From Symbiodinium natans (lineage: Eukaryota; Sar; Dinophyceae; Suessiales; Symbiodiniaceae), in assembly GCA_905221605.1 (NCBI GenBank), contig CAJNDS010002279.1, positions 962,084-1,026,083 on the forward strand: a stretch of DNA of 64,000 bases, given 5' to 3'. Numbering within the stretch: the stretch's first letter is position 1; the number at the start of each line of letters is the position of its first letter. Under the pieces are notes generated by a model. It worked only from the letters and a program-made list of their open reading frames with translations. It was not told where the DNA came from and did no database searches. Below are positions 62,655 to 64,000 of the stretch, piece after piece. Both the position numbers and the translations under genes were made by a program.

Positions 62655-63682
62655 GCCATGCGTTCGTCAGAACTCTCAAATGACAGTTTCCAAAGTTGGG
62701 GTGCCAATTTCGTGGGCTTGCGCGAAGAGGGTTCGTCTGAGATTCAGGGCGCCCTTTCTTGCAATTTCCCACCTATACAGCCCCACAAGCTGATGCTGCT
62801 AGAAGTCCAGGTTCTCCCATCACACTCCCTGTCTTCTCCCTTACGTATTCCTGCGTAGAATGCAAAGCCCGGGATATCAAACGTATTTTCTTCAGGCTTT
62901 TGGGGCGGGGGCGGACTCCTCCTGGAAACCTCGACCCTGAAATCCCGGAACCGCTAAGGTTAGAGGCCCTAAGCCCTAAAGCCTTATACCCTCAGCGTGC
63001 CTCTGCTTGCCAGCTTTTTCGCGGGTGGGGAAGGCGATGATCCAATAGCGCGGCCACACCGACAGGTGACCTTGGGGCCCTACCTTGGATCCTTTGAGGT
63101 TGCACCTAGACCCCTTAGGACCCCTTATATAAGGTAGTGGTATAAAGGCATTAAGGAAACCCTTCAGGGGTAAAACTTTCGGCACCCTGAAAACCTTAAG
63201 CTGTGACTTTTGCAAGCCTTCACCAGTGTTGCAGCATTATGTGTTTTTAGGCTTTCGGGTTTTAGGGTTTTGGGCGTTTAGGGTTGTGCGTGTTCAGCAT
63301 TTTGTGGTTCAAGGCTTCGGGTTGAGGAGTTGATTGCATGTGGGAATGCTGGGATGTTTCAGGCGTTTGGGGGCTTAAGGCTTTGGAGCTAGGGTTCCAA
63401 AGGCCACGGTTTCTGAGGCACAGGGTCACTGGGCCGTGGGTGCCAAAAACACCACTGATCTGAATGCCCTTGAGGCTCGCAATGAGCGCCAAAACCCTCA
63501 TCCACAAACCACTCAAGCCCGAAACACCGCACAACCCTAAGCCCCCGAAAAACCGTAAACCTTAAACCCCCTAAACGCGACACCACTAAACCCAAATCCA
63601 AACCCTAAACCCCCTAAAACCGTAAGTGGCGTTTAGTTACAACGCGAAGCCCTAACCTCCCCCACAAACAAATCTTAGGGTA
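62655..63682. other. Upstream region of the Hint-domain gene
   Basis: Mostly unique sequence with weak TTTAGGG-like traces near 63250-63290 and C-rich ones near 63530-63620. No gene or promoter element recognised. Confidence 0.5.
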
Positions 63683-63811
63683 GTTACATGGCCCCTTCAT
63701 GTAATTGGGGACCCCTTTGATACCCCGCATGTACCCTATACAACCCAAGGGCCCATACTTCAGAACCCTTTAAAGAAGGTAAGGGAGAATGTCAGGGGAC
63801 CATGCAAGTAC
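63683..63811. mobile_element. MITE family B, copy near the right end
   Basis: 129 bp: GTTACATGGCCCCTT at the left, GGGGACCATGCAAGTAC at the right, interior CAAGGGCCCATACTTCAGAA and CCCTTTAAAGAAGGTAAGGG matching the 28.3-kb copy. Confidence 0.6.
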
Positions 63812-64000
63812 CCTACACCCTAAACCCTAAACCCGAAACCCTAAACCCTAAACCCCATGGCCCTAAACCCCATAACCCTAAACCCTAAACCCTACAAACC
63901 CTAAACCCTAAACCGCATTACCCTAAACCCTAAACCCTGTAAGCCCTAAGCCCCGAGAGGCCCCTGCCTTGACTGTTCTGCCGCACCTCGAAGTGCACGA
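63812..64000. repeat. CCCTAAA variants at the right edge
   Basis: C-rich heptamers to 63950, then GC-rich unique sequence to the end of the window, possibly the start of another exon island. Confidence 0.6.

Overview
The window looks like nuclear DNA of a dinoflagellate; the species cannot be fixed from sequence alone. The signs are: very low coding density; thousands of bases of TTTAGGG/CCCTAAA (the plant/dinoflagellate-type telomere heptamer) scattered internally in both orientations; spliced genes whose introns start mostly with GC, sometimes GT and once GA, and end in AG, usually followed by G; and protein families I associate with dinoflagellate genomes (Copia polyproteins, a DDE endonuclease, a Hint-domain protein). 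No bacterial operons, rRNA, convincing tRNA or CRISPR array was seen. Every coding feature that could be oriented lies on the minus strand.

Layout. 0-17 kb: fields of telomere-like repeats enclosing short GC-rich islands that read as coding exons of one or more unrecognised minus-strand genes. 17-21.7 kb: repeats, microsatellites and a decayed DDE transposase. 21.7-50.7 kb: an MDR-family (quinone oxidoreductase-like) gene that I could assemble from 18 small exons with matching reading phase at every junction. Its introns are largely telomere-like repeat, typically starting in the G-rich orientation and ending in the C-rich one. Intron 1 carries a 13.2-kb Copia-type LTR retrotransposon (37098-50280) with identical 173-bp LTRs and a 5-bp target duplication. 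51-58 kb: more exon islands (including a signal-peptide-like start), long TTTAGGG and TTAGGGC arrays, two MITE copies, a 51-base G run and a 31-bp minisatellite. 58-64 kb: CCCTAAAA repeats and an apparently intronless gene for a membrane-anchored coiled-coil protein ending in a Hint-like domain.

The two most notable systems are: (1) the intron architecture, where exons of 36-93 bases sit between telomere-like repeats in inverted orientation, and the repeats sometimes supply the splice sites; (2) the retrotransposon, whose Pol continues about 1,600 residues past RNase H with a 2OG-Fe(II)-oxygenase-like motif set, an SGNH-hydrolase-like motif set, a Tpt1/KptA-like (RNA 2'-phosphotransferase/ADP-ribosyltransferase) domain, a zinc ribbon and a basic tail. 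Its Gag has CCCH fingers instead of the usual CCHC knuckle. Its reading frames join through three frame changes, one of which falls on a perfect -1 slippery heptamer.

Domain calls were made by eye from motifs; no database search was run.
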